This document shows, piece by piece, positions 18,945 to 27,626 of a stretch of 38,092 nt of DNA. The stretch is from Candidatus Accumulibacter conexus (GTDB lineage Bacteria > Pseudomonadota > Gammaproteobacteria > Burkholderiales > Rhodocyclaceae). The translations under genes were made by a program, and so were the position numbers. The stretch covers positions 1-38,092 of the forward strand of contig JAGFNJ010000051.1 of the NCBI GenBank assembly GCA_017592775.1. The letters are read 5' to 3'. A model generated the notes under the pieces. The model was not told where the DNA came from. It did no database searches and saw nothing but the letters and a program-made list of their open reading frames with translations. Every line of letters starts with the position of its first letter. Position 1 is the stretch's first letter.

Positions 18945-20063
18945 ATGAGACTCGCCACGGCCACCCTTCACTCCTATCGCCTGCCGCTGCGCGCACCGTG
19001 GCTAACGGCGGGCGCCAGCCTCGGCGAGCGTTGCGGCTGGTTGCTGTGCCTGCAGGACGACAACGGCCGCCGCGGCTACGGTGAATGCGCGCCACTGCCC
19101 GGCAGCGGTGGCGATCCCGCCGCCGCGCTGCGTGCGCTGCAGTCCCTGCTGCCGCCGCTGATCGGCCTCGCTGCCCGGGCGGCGCTGCGGCAGCTCGCGC
19201 CCGGCAGCGACGGCCAGGTGCCGGCAGCGCGCTGTGCCGTCGAAACGGCGCTCCTCGACCTGCTGGCGCAGGATTCCGGGCTGCCGCTCGCGGCCTACCT
19301 CAACGGCGCCCGGCGGCGGCCGGCGGCGGGCGCCGCGCCACCACCGCCGATACGGCTCAACGCCGCTTGCGGCAGCCTCGCCGGCATCTGCGAAGCGGAC
19401 CTTCGCGCCGCCTGCAGCGCCGGCTTCGAGGTTCTCAAGCTGAAGGTCGGAGTGCTCGCGATCGACGAGGAAATCGCCCTTCTGCGACAGCTCGCCACCG
19501 TCCTGCCGCCCGCCTGCCAGCTGCGGCTCGACGCCAACCGGGCCTGGCCGGCCGCGGCCGCCGCCCGCTTCCTGCACGCCTGCGCCGATCTGCCGATCGA
19601 GATGGTCGAGGAACCACTGGCCGCTCCGGACATCGATCGGCTGCAGGCGCTGCAGGCCGGCACGACGATCGCCATTGCGGTCGACGAGTCGATTCGGCGC
19701 CTCGGCAGCCAGGCCCTGATCGTCCGGCGAGCGGTACGCCGGCTGGTGATCAAGCCGCCGCGCCATGGTGGCCTGCTGCCGGCGCTGGCGCTGGCGCGCC
19801 GGGCCGGCAGCGCCGGCGTCGAGTGCATCATCACCAGCAGCCTCGACAGCGCCTGCGGCATCACTGCTGCCGCCCACCTCGCGGCCGCGCTCGACAATCG
19901 CCTGGCACACGGTCTCGCCACCTCGGCCTGGCTGAGCGAGGATACCGGATCGCCACCCACCATCAGCAGCGGCCAACTGCTGCTCGACGCCTCGCCCGGG
20001 CTCGGCTTCGTACCCGACCGGAAGAGGCTTTTCGTTCCGCCCGGTGGGTTATACTGTCGATAA
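18945..20063 (+). CDS. menC: o-Succinylbenzoate synthase
   Basis: The 372-residue enolase-superfamily enzyme dehydrates SHCHC to o-succinylbenzoate in menaquinone biosynthesis. The catalytic lysine motif KLKVG is at about residues 165-169, the metal ligands are in RLDANRAW, MVEEPL and AVDES, and the second lysine is in LVIKPPRHGG. An N-terminal capping domain (residues 1-100) precedes the barrel. Racemases of the same superfamily are an alternative, but the neighbouring menB makes menaquinone the better reading. There is no clear ribosome-binding site before the ATG. The stop codon (20061-20063) lies inside a LexA box for the next gene. Codon use and Ala/Arg richness match the neighbours. Confidence 0.82.
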   Translation: MRLATATLHSYRLPLRAPWLTAGASLGERCGWLLCLQDDNGRRGYGECAPLPGSGGDPAAALRALQSLLPPLIGLAARAALRQLAPGSDGQVPAARCAVETALLDLLAQDSGLPLAAYLNGARRRPAAGAAPPPPIRLNAACGSLAGICEADLRAACSAGFEVLKLKVGVLAIDEEIALLRQLATVLPPACQLRLDANRAWPAAAAARFLHACADLPIEMVEEPLAAPDIDRLQALQAGTTIAIAVDESIRRLGSQALIVRRAVRRLVIKPPRHGGLLPALALARRAGSAGVECIITSSLDSACGITAAAHLAAALDNRLAHGLATSAWLSEDTGSPPTISSGQLLLDASPGLGFVPDRKRLFVPPGGLYCR

Positions 20064-20071
20064 TTACAGTG
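20052..20071 (+). promoter_or_regulatory. LexA (SOS) box upstream of the helicase gene
   Basis: CTGT (20054-20057), eight A/T-rich bases and ACAG (20066-20069) fit the gammaproteobacterial and betaproteobacterial LexA consensus CTGT-N8-ACAG, and the flanking T-A and T also agree with the extended form. The box spans the menC stop codon and lies 108 bases before the helicase ATG. It predicts DNA-damage control of the helicase. Confidence 0.75.
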
Positions 20072-20086
20072 ACCGAGGAGACGGCC

Positions 20087-20176
20087 TTGTCGACGACACG
20101 GGCAGGCAGGCTGCCGCAGGTGCTGCTGGGAGAAGGCGCGCCGGGTGGCAACGCGACACGTGCGGCAGCGGGCTGA
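20087..20176 (+). CDS. Possible 29-residue leader peptide coupled to the helicase gene
   Basis: A TTG at 20087 has GAGGAG at 20075-20080 with 6-base spacing, the best ribosome-binding site between the LexA box and the helicase. The frame ends with TGA at 20174-20176, two bases before the helicase ATG, which has no good site of its own. Translation of this frame could therefore drive helicase translation. A GTG at 20069 in the same frame is an alternative start. The peptide (MSTTRAGRLPQVLLGEG and so on) is not recognisable and may only serve coupling. Confidence 0.35.
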   Translation: MSTTRAGRLPQVLLGEGAPGGNATRAAAG

Positions 20177-20178
20177 CG

Positions 20179-22272
20179 ATGCGAATCCCGGATGACGGCG
20201 GCGGCGCCGCCGGCGGCGACCCGCTCGCGCAACTCAACCCGGCGCAGCGGGCTGCGGCCGGCTTCGGCATCGGCGCGCCCGGCAGCGGCGAACAGCGGCA
20301 TCCGCCCCTGCTGGTCATCGCCGGTGCCGGCTCGGGCAAGACGAGCACGCTGGCGCACCGGGTGGCGCAGCTCATCGACTGCGGCGCCGACCCCGGCCGG
20401 CTGCTGCTGCTCACCTTCTCGCGCCGCGCCGCCGGCGAAATGAACCGCCGCGTCGGGCGGCTGCTCAACCGACGTGCGGCAGGCGCACCGTCGCTGCCGT
20501 GGGCGGGCACCTTCCACGGCATCGCTGCCCGCCTGCTGCGCGAGTACGCGGCGCGCATCGGCCTCGACCCCTGCTTCACCATCCACGACCGCCAGGATTC
20601 GGCCGACCTGCTGAACCTCGCCCGCCACGGCCTCGGTTTCTCGGCCAGAGAGAAGCGCTTCCCGCTGAAGGGGACCTGTCTGGCGATCTACTCGGCGGTG
20701 CTGAATACGCAGGCGAACCTCGGCGCGGTGCTGCAGGCGAGCTTTCCGTGGTGTGCGGAGTGGCAAGCCGAACTGAAAAGCCTCTTCCGCGAGTACGTGC
20801 TCAGCAAACAGGCACAGCAGGTGCTCGATTACGATGACCTGCTGCTCTACTGGGCGCAGATGGTCGGCGAAGCCGGACTCGGACACGAGATCGGTCATCG
20901 CTTCAGCCATGTGCTGGTCGACGAGTACCAGGATACCAACCGCCTGCAGGCGGCGATCCTGCTGGCGATGAAGCCTGACGGCCGCGGCCTCACCGTCGTC
21001 GGCGACGACGCGCAGTCGATCTACGCCTTTCGTGGCGCGACCGTGCGCAACATCCTCGATTTCCCGCAGCACTTCGCGCCACCGGCACAGGTGCTGACGC
21101 TCGACCGCAACTATCGGTCGACGCAACCGATCCTCGACGCCGCCAACCGCGTCATCGCGCTCGCCGCCGAGCGCTTCACCAAGGATCTGTGGAGCGAGCG
21201 CAGCGCCGGCGAGAAGCCACGGCTCGTCGCCGTGCGCGACGAGAGCGACCAGGCGGCCTACGTCGTCGAGCAGGTGCTCGCGCGCCGCGAGGCCGGCGTC
21301 CGCCTGAAGTCGCAGGCGGTCCTCTTCCGCACCGCGCAGCACAGCGTCCGCGTCGAGATCGAACTGCGGCGGCGCAACATTCCCTTCGTCAAGTTCGGCG
21401 GCCTCAAATTCCTCGAAGCCGCGCACATCAAGGACGTCCTCGCCATCCTTCGCTGGGCGCAGAACCGGCGTGACCGCCTGGCCGGCTTTCGCGCCATGCA
21501 ACTGGTCGGCGGGATCGGGCCGAAAAGCGCCAGCCGCGTGCTCGACAACATCGCTGCCGCAGCGCCTGGCTGCCTGCTGCTCGAAGAGCAACCCGTACCT
21601 GAGGCGGCGCGGCCTGCCTGGCACGAGTTCGCCGGCCTGATCGCCAATTGCAGCCCGGGAGGGGCGCCGTGGCCGGCGGCTTGCGAGCAGCTCTGCCGCT
21701 GGTACCAGGAGCAGCTCGAGCGTCTGCACGAAGACCCGCTGCTGCGGCAGACGGACATCGAACAGCTGGCGCTGATCGCTGCGACCTATCCGAATGCCGA
21801 GCGCTTCCTGACCGAATTGGTGCTCGACCCGCCCGCGGCCAGCAGCGACGAGGCCGGCCCGCCGCTGCTCGATGAAGACTACCTGATCCTGTCCACGATC
21901 CATTCCGCCAAGGGGCAGGAGTGGACGGCGGTATTCGTCCTCAATGCCGTCGATGGCTGCATCCCGTCGGACATGGCGACCGGCTCGACGGCAGCGATCG
22001 AGGAGGAGCGACGGCTGCTCTACGTCGCCATGACGCGGGCGCGGACGCACCTCGAGCTGATCCTGCCGCAACGTTTCCACGTCACGCAACAGCCGGCCTT
22101 CGGTGACCGGCACGTCCATGCCGCCCGCACGCGTTTCATCCCGCATGCATTGCTGCCCGATTACGAACAGCTTTCCTGGCCGCCGCCGGCCGCCGCCGCG
22201 GCGCCCGCCAATCCGCAGGCACGGCAGGAAGTGTTCGACCTGACGGCGCGGATGCGCGCGATGTGGCAGTGA
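20179..22272 (+). CDS. UvrD/Rep-type superfamily 1 ATP-dependent DNA helicase
   Basis: The protein has 697 residues. Motifs in order are Q-motif LNPAQRAAA (19-27), Walker A AGAGSGKT (48-55), Ia TFSRRAAGEM, Walker B LVDEYQDTN, III GDDAQSIYAFRGA, IV DRNYRSTQPIL, V STIHSAKGQEW and VI YVAMTRART, so the motor is complete. Such 3'-5' helicases act in mismatch and excision repair, replication restart or RecA removal. The C-terminal tail is short, and its sequence around ALLPDYEQLSWPP differs from canonical UvrD, so I give no symbol. The LexA box at 20052 indicates an SOS role. It ends 18 bases from the convergent GTPase stop. Confidence 0.92.
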   Translation: MRIPDDGGGAAGGDPLAQLNPAQRAAAGFGIGAPGSGEQRHPPLLVIAGAGSGKTSTLAHRVAQLIDCGADPGRLLLLTFSRRAAGEMNRRVGRLLNRRAAGAPSLPWAGTFHGIAARLLREYAARIGLDPCFTIHDRQDSADLLNLARHGLGFSAREKRFPLKGTCLAIYSAVLNTQANLGAVLQASFPWCAEWQAELKSLFREYVLSKQAQQVLDYDDLLLYWAQMVGEAGLGHEIGHRFSHVLVDEYQDTNRLQAAILLAMKPDGRGLTVVGDDAQSIYAFRGATVRNILDFPQHFAPPAQVLTLDRNYRSTQPILDAANRVIALAAERFTKDLWSERSAGEKPRLVAVRDESDQAAYVVEQVLARREAGVRLKSQAVLFRTAQHSVRVEIELRRRNIPFVKFGGLKFLEAAHIKDVLAILRWAQNRRDRLAGFRAMQLVGGIGPKSASRVLDNIAAAAPGCLLLEEQPVPEAARPAWHEFAGLIANCSPGGAPWPAACEQLCRWYQEQLERLHEDPLLRQTDIEQLALIAATYPNAERFLTELVLDPPAASSDEAGPPLLDEDYLILSTIHSAKGQEWTAVFVLNAVDGCIPSDMATGSTAAIEEERRLLYVAMTRARTHLELILPQRFHVTQQPAFGDRHVHAARTRFIPHALLPDYEQLSWPPPAAAAAPANPQARQEVFDLTARMRAMWQ

Positions 22273-22290
22273 ATGGGTTGCGCGCGCGCC

Positions 22291-24246
22291 TCAGGCGGCC
22301 TGACGCTCCGCTGCGGCGTTGACCTCCTGCCGCAGCACGTCGGCAAAATCCTGGCCGATCTGGCTCAGCGATTGCACCTGCTGCAACAGCTTGTCCTCGA
22401 CATGCTGCAGTTCGTCGATCCGCTGTTCGAGCGTATCGGTCGCCTGATGGATCCGCTTGATGCTCTCGAGTCGCCGCTTGAGATGAATCTGGTGCTCGCG
22501 GATCTGGATCTCGAGCGGCGCCATGACCGCCTTCAGCCATGATTCGGCGTCGCGATTGGCGCGCTCGAAGGTCTTGCGCACCTGCACCGCGACTTCTTCG
22601 AAGAAGCGCTGCATCAACTGGCTCTTCTCGTGCATCAGCAACTGGAACATGCTGCTGACGTGCGTCTGGCACCAGTCGTCGAGACGGTCGATCTCCTTCT
22701 CGTAGCGCAGCAGCGAGAATCCGACCGGCGTCCCCAGCTTGAGACCGTGTTCAACCGAGAATTTCTTGTGGATCGCCTCCATCATGGTCGTGATTTCCCT
22801 GACGTCGGCCTCGGAGCGCCCCAGGTTGCCACGCGCCTCATCGAAATAATGCGCCATCGCCGCAGCCAGCGTTTTCGAGAAAGTGGCCTTGGCCATTGCC
22901 TCGCGCGTGCTCGTGCTCAGCAGGCGCATCGAATCGAGTCCGAGGTGTGCGAACAGGTTGTTGGTCAGCTGCGAGAAGACACTGCGCACCGCGTAGTAGC
23001 GCTGCAGGCCGGACTCGAACTCCTCCTTCTCGACGCGCACCTTGCCCATCATGTATTCGACGACACCCTTGTTCTTGCCGCGCAGTTCGGTCAGTTCGGT
23101 GAGCTGCTCGTGCAGCCCGGCGAGACGCGAGTCGAGCAGGCTGCGCGTGCGCTGGAAGCAGTCGGCGAATTCGGCGTCGATGCCATCGCGAACGATCTCC
23201 TGCTTGGCTGGAATCAGTTCCTGCGAGAGTGCCGTCTCCAGCTCCACCAGACGGCTGCGCTGCAGCAGTTCGCCGTCGCCGTTGATCTTGGCAACCAGTG
23301 CCTTCTGCGCCGAGACGGGGAAGATCTGGTCCTCCGCCAGATCGAGCGTCCAGGCACACGTATCGACCTGCCGGCAGATCTCGGCGTCTACCTCCGGCGC
23401 CGACTTGAGCTCGTCCCACAGGGTGTCGATCTTGTTGAGAACGACGATGCGACCCTTGCTGCGGCCCCCGGCCGAGGCGATGTGTTCGCGCCAGACCGTC
23501 AGGTCGGACTGGGTGACCCCGGTATCGGCAGCCAGGATGAACAACACGGCATGCGCGTTCGGCAACAGCGACAGGGTCAGTTCGGGTTCGGTACCGATGG
23601 CATTGAGGCCGGGCGTGTCGAGGATCACCAGCCCCTGCTCGAGCAGCGGATGCGGGAAATTGATCACCGCATGCCGCCAGCGGGGAATCTCGACACAACC
23701 GTCCTCACCGCGCCGCAACACCTCGGAGTCGCCGTCGGCAAGCGTGAAACCGAGCTTCTCGGCGACCGCCGGCGGTACCCGGATGACGTCACTGACGTGC
23801 CGCAGAGCCTCCTGCATGGCCTCGGCGGAGGTGGTGTCGATCGGCACGATCTGCCACTCGTCGGCAAATCGCTTGTACTCGCTGATGCTCGTCTTCGCTT
23901 CGCGGGTCTCGATCGGCAGCAGCTCGATCGCCGGCACCTTGCTCCGATCGAACAGCAGCTCGGTCGGGCACATCGTCGTCCGCCCGGCGGTCGAAGGCAG
24001 AACACGGTTGCCGTAACCGGCAAAGAAGATGGCGTTGATCAGTTCCGATTTGCCGCGCGAGAACTCGGCGACGAATGCCACCTGCAGGCGGTCCTCGCGC
24101 AGCTTCTCGAGCAGGCGTGCGATGCGGCGGTCCGTCTGCGCATCGTTCAGCTCGTGGTCGAGCAACCAGCCCGAGAACTTCCCGATGATCTCCGAGACCC
24201 GCGCGCGCCATTCGCTGTAGGCGGCAAAGTGTTGGGCAAGCGTCAT
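22291..24246 (-). CDS. Dynamin-like GTPase
   Basis: The protein has 651 residues. The GTP-binding domain lies at about residues 50-300: G1 AEFSRGKSE (60-68, the family's form of the P-loop), G2 region with Thr in TAGRTTMCP, G3 DTPGLN and G4 LNKID. The rest is mostly long helices with strong coiled coil near the C-terminus (IQIREHQIHLKRRLESIKRIHQ, shown by part, and LEQRIDELQHVEDKLLQQVQ). Bacterial dynamin-like proteins remodel or guard membranes. Length and helix content fit that group, but no paddle or transmembrane segment is obvious. It is downstream of mutM on the same strand with a 76-base gap. Confidence 0.85.
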   Translation of the reverse strand: MTLAQHFAAYSEWRARVSEIIGKFSGWLLDHELNDAQTDRRIARLLEKLREDRLQVAFVAEFSRGKSELINAIFFAGYGNRVLPSTAGRTTMCPTELLFDRSKVPAIELLPIETREAKTSISEYKRFADEWQIVPIDTTSAEAMQEALRHVSDVIRVPPAVAEKLGFTLADGDSEVLRRGEDGCVEIPRWRHAVINFPHPLLEQGLVILDTPGLNAIGTEPELTLSLLPNAHAVLFILAADTGVTQSDLTVWREHIASAGGRSKGRIVVLNKIDTLWDELKSAPEVDAEICRQVDTCAWTLDLAEDQIFPVSAQKALVAKINGDGELLQRSRLVELETALSQELIPAKQEIVRDGIDAEFADCFQRTRSLLDSRLAGLHEQLTELTELRGKNKGVVEYMMGKVRVEKEEFESGLQRYYAVRSVFSQLTNNLFAHLGLDSMRLLSTSTREAMAKATFSKTLAAAMAHYFDEARGNLGRSEADVREITTMMEAIHKKFSVEHGLKLGTPVGFSLLRYEKEIDRLDDWCQTHVSSMFQLLMHEKSQLMQRFFEEVAVQVRKTFERANRDAESWLKAVMAPLEIQIREHQIHLKRRLESIKRIHQATDTLEQRIDELQHVEDKLLQQVQSLSQIGQDFADVLRQEVNAAAERQAA

Positions 24247-24322
24247 GGCAGCTTCCAGGACAATGTCGGTGGCGGCACTCTATCACAAAGCGGTCGCGCG
24301 TCTCTGCCAGACGGTGGCCGTG

Positions 24323-25150
24323 TCAACGCTGACAGTGTGGACAATAGAAGCTCGACCGGCCACCCTGCCGGATCATCCGCACCGGCGCGCCACACCCCGG
24401 GCACGGCTCGCCCGCGCGGTCGTAGACGGCGCAGGAGAGCTGAAAACAGCCGGCACCGCCATCGCTGTGCACGTAGTCGCGCACACTGCTGCCGCCAGCG
24501 GCGATCGCCGCCGACAGGGTCGAGCGGACGGCTGCCGCCAGCAGGTGATAACGCGCCCGGCTGATGCGGTTGGCCGTGCGTCGCGGCGCGATACCGGCCA
24601 CATGGAGGCTCTCGGCGGCATAGATGTTGCCGATGCCGACCACCAGGCGGCTGTCCATCAACAGCGGCTTGATCGGCGCGCGGCGCCCACGCGTTGCCGC
24701 GTACAGCCAGTCGCCATCGAAATCGGCGCACAGGGGCTCGATGCCGAGGCCGGCCAGCAGCGGATGCGTCTCGACCCCCTGACCTTCATGCCAGAGCAGC
24801 GCCCCGAAACGCCGCGGGTCACGCAGGCGAAGAACGGTGCCGGCGAAGAGCAGGTCGAAGTGATCGTGCGCCTGTGGCGGCGTCGCCGGCGGCACCAGGC
24901 GCAGGCTGCCGGACATCCCGAGGTGCAGGATCAGCCAGCCACCGCCATCGGCGCTCTCGCAGTCGAACAGCAGATACTTGCCGCGACGGCGGATCGCCTC
25001 GACGCGCAGGCCGGCGAGGCGCGCATCGAGGCCGGCGGGAATCGCGTGCCGCAGTCGGGGCGTGCGCACGACCGCGCCAGCGATCCGCTGCTGCGCCAGG
25101 AAGGGGAGCAATCCCTGCCGACTGACTTCGACTTCGGGGAGTTCCGGCAT
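24323..25150 (-). CDS. mutM: Formamidopyrimidine-DNA glycosylase
   Basis: The 275-residue base-excision repair enzyme removes 8-oxoguanine and formamidopyrimidines and cleaves the abasic site. The mature protein would start with the catalytic Pro2-Glu3 (PELPEVEV), so Met at 25150 is the start although the frame opens 4 codons earlier. The conserved lysine segment RRRGKYLLF, the helix-two-turn-helix (GIGNIYAAESL) and the C-terminal zinc finger with four cysteines (CPGCGAPV and FYCPHCQR) are intact. It is divergent from the TPR gene and precedes the dynamin-like GTPase. Confidence 0.95.
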   Translation of the reverse strand: MPELPEVEVSRQGLLPFLAQQRIAGAVVRTPRLRHAIPAGLDARLAGLRVEAIRRRGKYLLFDCESADGGGWLILHLGMSGSLRLVPPATPPQAHDHFDLLFAGTVLRLRDPRRFGALLWHEGQGVETHPLLAGLGIEPLCADFDGDWLYAATRGRRAPIKPLLMDSRLVVGIGNIYAAESLHVAGIAPRRTANRISRARYHLLAAAVRSTLSAAIAAGGSSVRDYVHSDGGAGCFQLSCAVYDRAGEPCPGCGAPVRMIRQGGRSSFYCPHCQR

Positions 25151-25245
25151 TGCTGCGACCACGAAAAGTCCATAACATGCGCGAACGGATTATGACGCAA
25201 AGCAGCCGTCGATTCGCGCAACCGTCTGCGTCAGGCAAGGAAAAA

Positions 25246-26997
25246 ATGAAACCGATCACCCCTCGCGTCCTCTGCACTGCCCTGGCGCTCGCCTGCAGCG
25301 TTCCTGCGCTCGCCGTCGAAGACGCGACCGTCGCCCGGCAGGCTGCCTCATCGGCCCGCCAGCCCCGCAAGGCACCGCCGCTGGCGCCGCAGCCCGACGA
25401 GAAGGACTACAGCGGACTCAGCGGGCAGGTGGTGTACCAGGCACTGCTCGCCGAAGTCGCCCTGCAGCGCGGCCAGGGCGAGTTTGCCAGCGACGCCTAC
25501 GCCGACCTCGCACGCCGAACGCGTGACCCCGCCATCATCGCCCGCGCCGTCGAAGTGGCCGGGCAGGCGCGACGGGTCGAACTCGTCCTCGCCCTCGCAC
25601 GCCTGTGGATCGAGGTCGAGCCGGACTCGAAGCGCGCACAGCAGGTGCTGGTCGGCGTGCAGATCATGACCAACCAGCTCGACGGCCTCGCCCCGCAGTT
25701 GATCAGCATGCTGCAGAAGGACCCTGCTGCCCTGCCGGCAAACCTCGTGGCGCTCAACCGGATGTTTGCCCGGAGCACGGATCGTCAGGCCGTCCTGGCG
25801 CTGGTCAGCGCGGTCTGCGCCCCCTTCTATGGTCTCGCCGAAGCGCACTACGCGGTGGCCATCGCCGCCAGCGCCGCCGGCCAGCAGGCACGTGCGCTCA
25901 CCGAAGCCCGGCAGGCGCTCGAGTTGCGTTCCGACTGGGAAGCGGCCGCGTTGCTCGAAGCGCAGATTCTTGCCCAGAAGTCGCCAGCAGCGGCGATCAG
26001 CGCGTTGCAGGGCTTCCTCGCACGCCAGCCGAAGTCGCCGGACGCGCAACTGCAACTCGCACGGCTGCTGGTCAGCGAAAAGCGCTACAGCGAGGCCAGG
26101 CGCCACTTCGACCAGTTGCTGCTGAGTTACCCGAACAACCCGGACGTGGTTTTCCCGGTCGCCCTGCTGGCGCTGCAGGAGAACGACGTCGCACTCGCCG
26201 AAAAGCAGCTCAAGCACCTGCTGACGCTCGAGCTGCAGAACCGGAGTGCGCCCTACTACTACCTCGGCCAGATTGCCGAAGACGGCAAGCGGCCGGACGA
26301 AGCACTCGCCTACTACGGACAGGTTGGCCCGGGCGAGCAGTACCTGCCGGCGCAGCTGCGCAGCGCCGGGATCGTCGCCCGCTCCGGCAAGCTGGACGAG
26401 GCGCGCAGCCTGCTGCAGCAGGCGGCCGCCAGCCGGCCCGAACTGCGGGTGCAACTGGTGATCGCCGAAGCCGCGCTGCTGCGCGAAGCGAAACAGACCG
26501 AGGCGGCACTGGCGATCCTCGAGCGCGAACTGCAGCGGCAGCCGCAACAGCCCGAACTGCTCTACGAATCGGCCTTGCTGTCGGAAAGACTGGGCAGGAT
26601 GGAGGTCGTCGAGACCCGCCTGCGCAAGCTGATCGAGCTGCAACCGAACAGCGCGCAGGCCTACAACGCGCTCGGTTACTCCTATGCCGACCGCAACATC
26701 CGTCTCGTCGAGGCGCGGCAACTGATCGAAAAGGCGCTGCAACTGGCACCCGACGACGGCTACATCCTCGACAGCATGGGCTGGGTCCTGTACCGACAGG
26801 GCGATCTCGAAGGCGCCCTCGCCTACCTGCAGCGCGCGCTCGCACAGCGCCATGATGCGGAGATCGCCGCCCACCTCGGCGAGGTTCTGTGGACGCTCGG
26901 CCGCAAGCACGAGGCGCAGCGGATCATGCTCGAAGCGCAGAAGAAGGACCCGTCGCACGAGGCCCTCAACGAGGCGATCAGGAAGTTCAGTCCGTGA
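25246..26997 (+). CDS. Exported tetratricopeptide-repeat protein
   Basis: The protein has 583 residues. A signal peptide is clear (residues 1-24, basic start then LCTALALACSVPALA with cleavage likely before VED). The start at 25246 is preceded by AAGGA; the frame is open 32 codons upstream without a signal-like sequence. About ten to twelve TPR units of 34 residues fill the rest, for example PDAQLQLARLLVSEKRYSEARRHF, and NSAQAYNALGYSYADRNIRLVEA, given here in part. It would act in the periplasm or at the outer membrane as a protein-binding scaffold. It overlaps lolB by four bases, and TPR-lolB-ispE is a recurring order in betaproteobacteria. The partner is unknown. Confidence 0.88.
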   Translation: MKPITPRVLCTALALACSVPALAVEDATVARQAASSARQPRKAPPLAPQPDEKDYSGLSGQVVYQALLAEVALQRGQGEFASDAYADLARRTRDPAIIARAVEVAGQARRVELVLALARLWIEVEPDSKRAQQVLVGVQIMTNQLDGLAPQLISMLQKDPAALPANLVALNRMFARSTDRQAVLALVSAVCAPFYGLAEAHYAVAIAASAAGQQARALTEARQALELRSDWEAAALLEAQILAQKSPAAAISALQGFLARQPKSPDAQLQLARLLVSEKRYSEARRHFDQLLLSYPNNPDVVFPVALLALQENDVALAEKQLKHLLTLELQNRSAPYYYLGQIAEDGKRPDEALAYYGQVGPGEQYLPAQLRSAGIVARSGKLDEARSLLQQAAASRPELRVQLVIAEAALLREAKQTEAALAILERELQRQPQQPELLYESALLSERLGRMEVVETRLRKLIELQPNSAQAYNALGYSYADRNIRLVEARQLIEKALQLAPDDGYILDSMGWVLYRQGDLEGALAYLQRALAQRHDAEIAAHLGEVLWTLGRKHEAQRIMLEAQKKDPSHEALNEAIRKFSP

Positions 26998-27626
26998 ACC
27001 GGCGCAGCACCTTGTCACCCGGCAGACTGCAGACGCCGCGCCGCCATCTCGGGCTGCTTCTGGCGGCAGTCGCGCTGGTCGCCTGCAGCAGCCAGCCAGC
27101 GCTCCGACAGGATCGACCGGTGGCCCTGCAGCGCGACCAGTTGCAGGACTTCGTCCTCGTCGGCCGCTTCGCGCTGCGCCATGCGACGCAGAACTACGCC
27201 GGACGGATCGAGTGGCAGCATGCCGACGGACGCGACATGCTGCTGCTGGCATCGCCGTTCGGACAGGGCATGGCAGAGATCACTGGCAACGCCCATGGCG
27301 CGCTCCTGCGCCGCAGCGATGGCAGCGAGCAGGCTGCAGCGAGCAGCGACGAGCTGCTGCAGACCGTCCTCGGCTACCCGATCGGTCTCGGCAGACTGCT
27401 CGCCTGGCTGCGTGGCAGCGATGTCGGCAACGGCCGCTTCGAGCGCGACACGCAGGGCCGTCCGTTGCGCCTGCAGCACGAGGACTGGCGAATCGCCTAC
27501 GAGTACGACGACGACGCGCCGCAGGCGCTGCCCGGCCGGCTGTTCGTCGAACGGGAAGGCGGCTTCGTGCTGCGACTGCGCATCGACGAGTGGCGCTTGC
27601 CCGGCGCGACGGATGCCCCCCGGTGA
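26994..27626 (+). CDS. lolB: Outer membrane lipoprotein receptor LolB
   Basis: The 210-residue lipoprotein takes lipoproteins from periplasmic LolA and inserts them in the outer membrane. The start is GTG at 26994, overlapping the TPR stop (GTGA). The signal sequence ends with lipobox LVAC, making Cys31 the lipidated residue. The first beta strand FVLVGRFALRH and the segment GRIEWQHADGRDMLLLASPFGQGMAEI (quoted in part) fit the LolB fold. It overlaps the ispE start by 14 bases. No lolA is visible in this window. Confidence 0.88.
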   Translation: MNRRSTLSPGRLQTPRRHLGLLLAAVALVACSSQPALRQDRPVALQRDQLQDFVLVGRFALRHATQNYAGRIEWQHADGRDMLLLASPFGQGMAEITGNAHGALLRRSDGSEQAAASSDELLQTVLGYPIGLGRLLAWLRGSDVGNGRFERDTQGRPLRLQHEDWRIAYEYDDDAPQALPGRLFVEREGGFVLRLRIDEWRLPGATDAPR

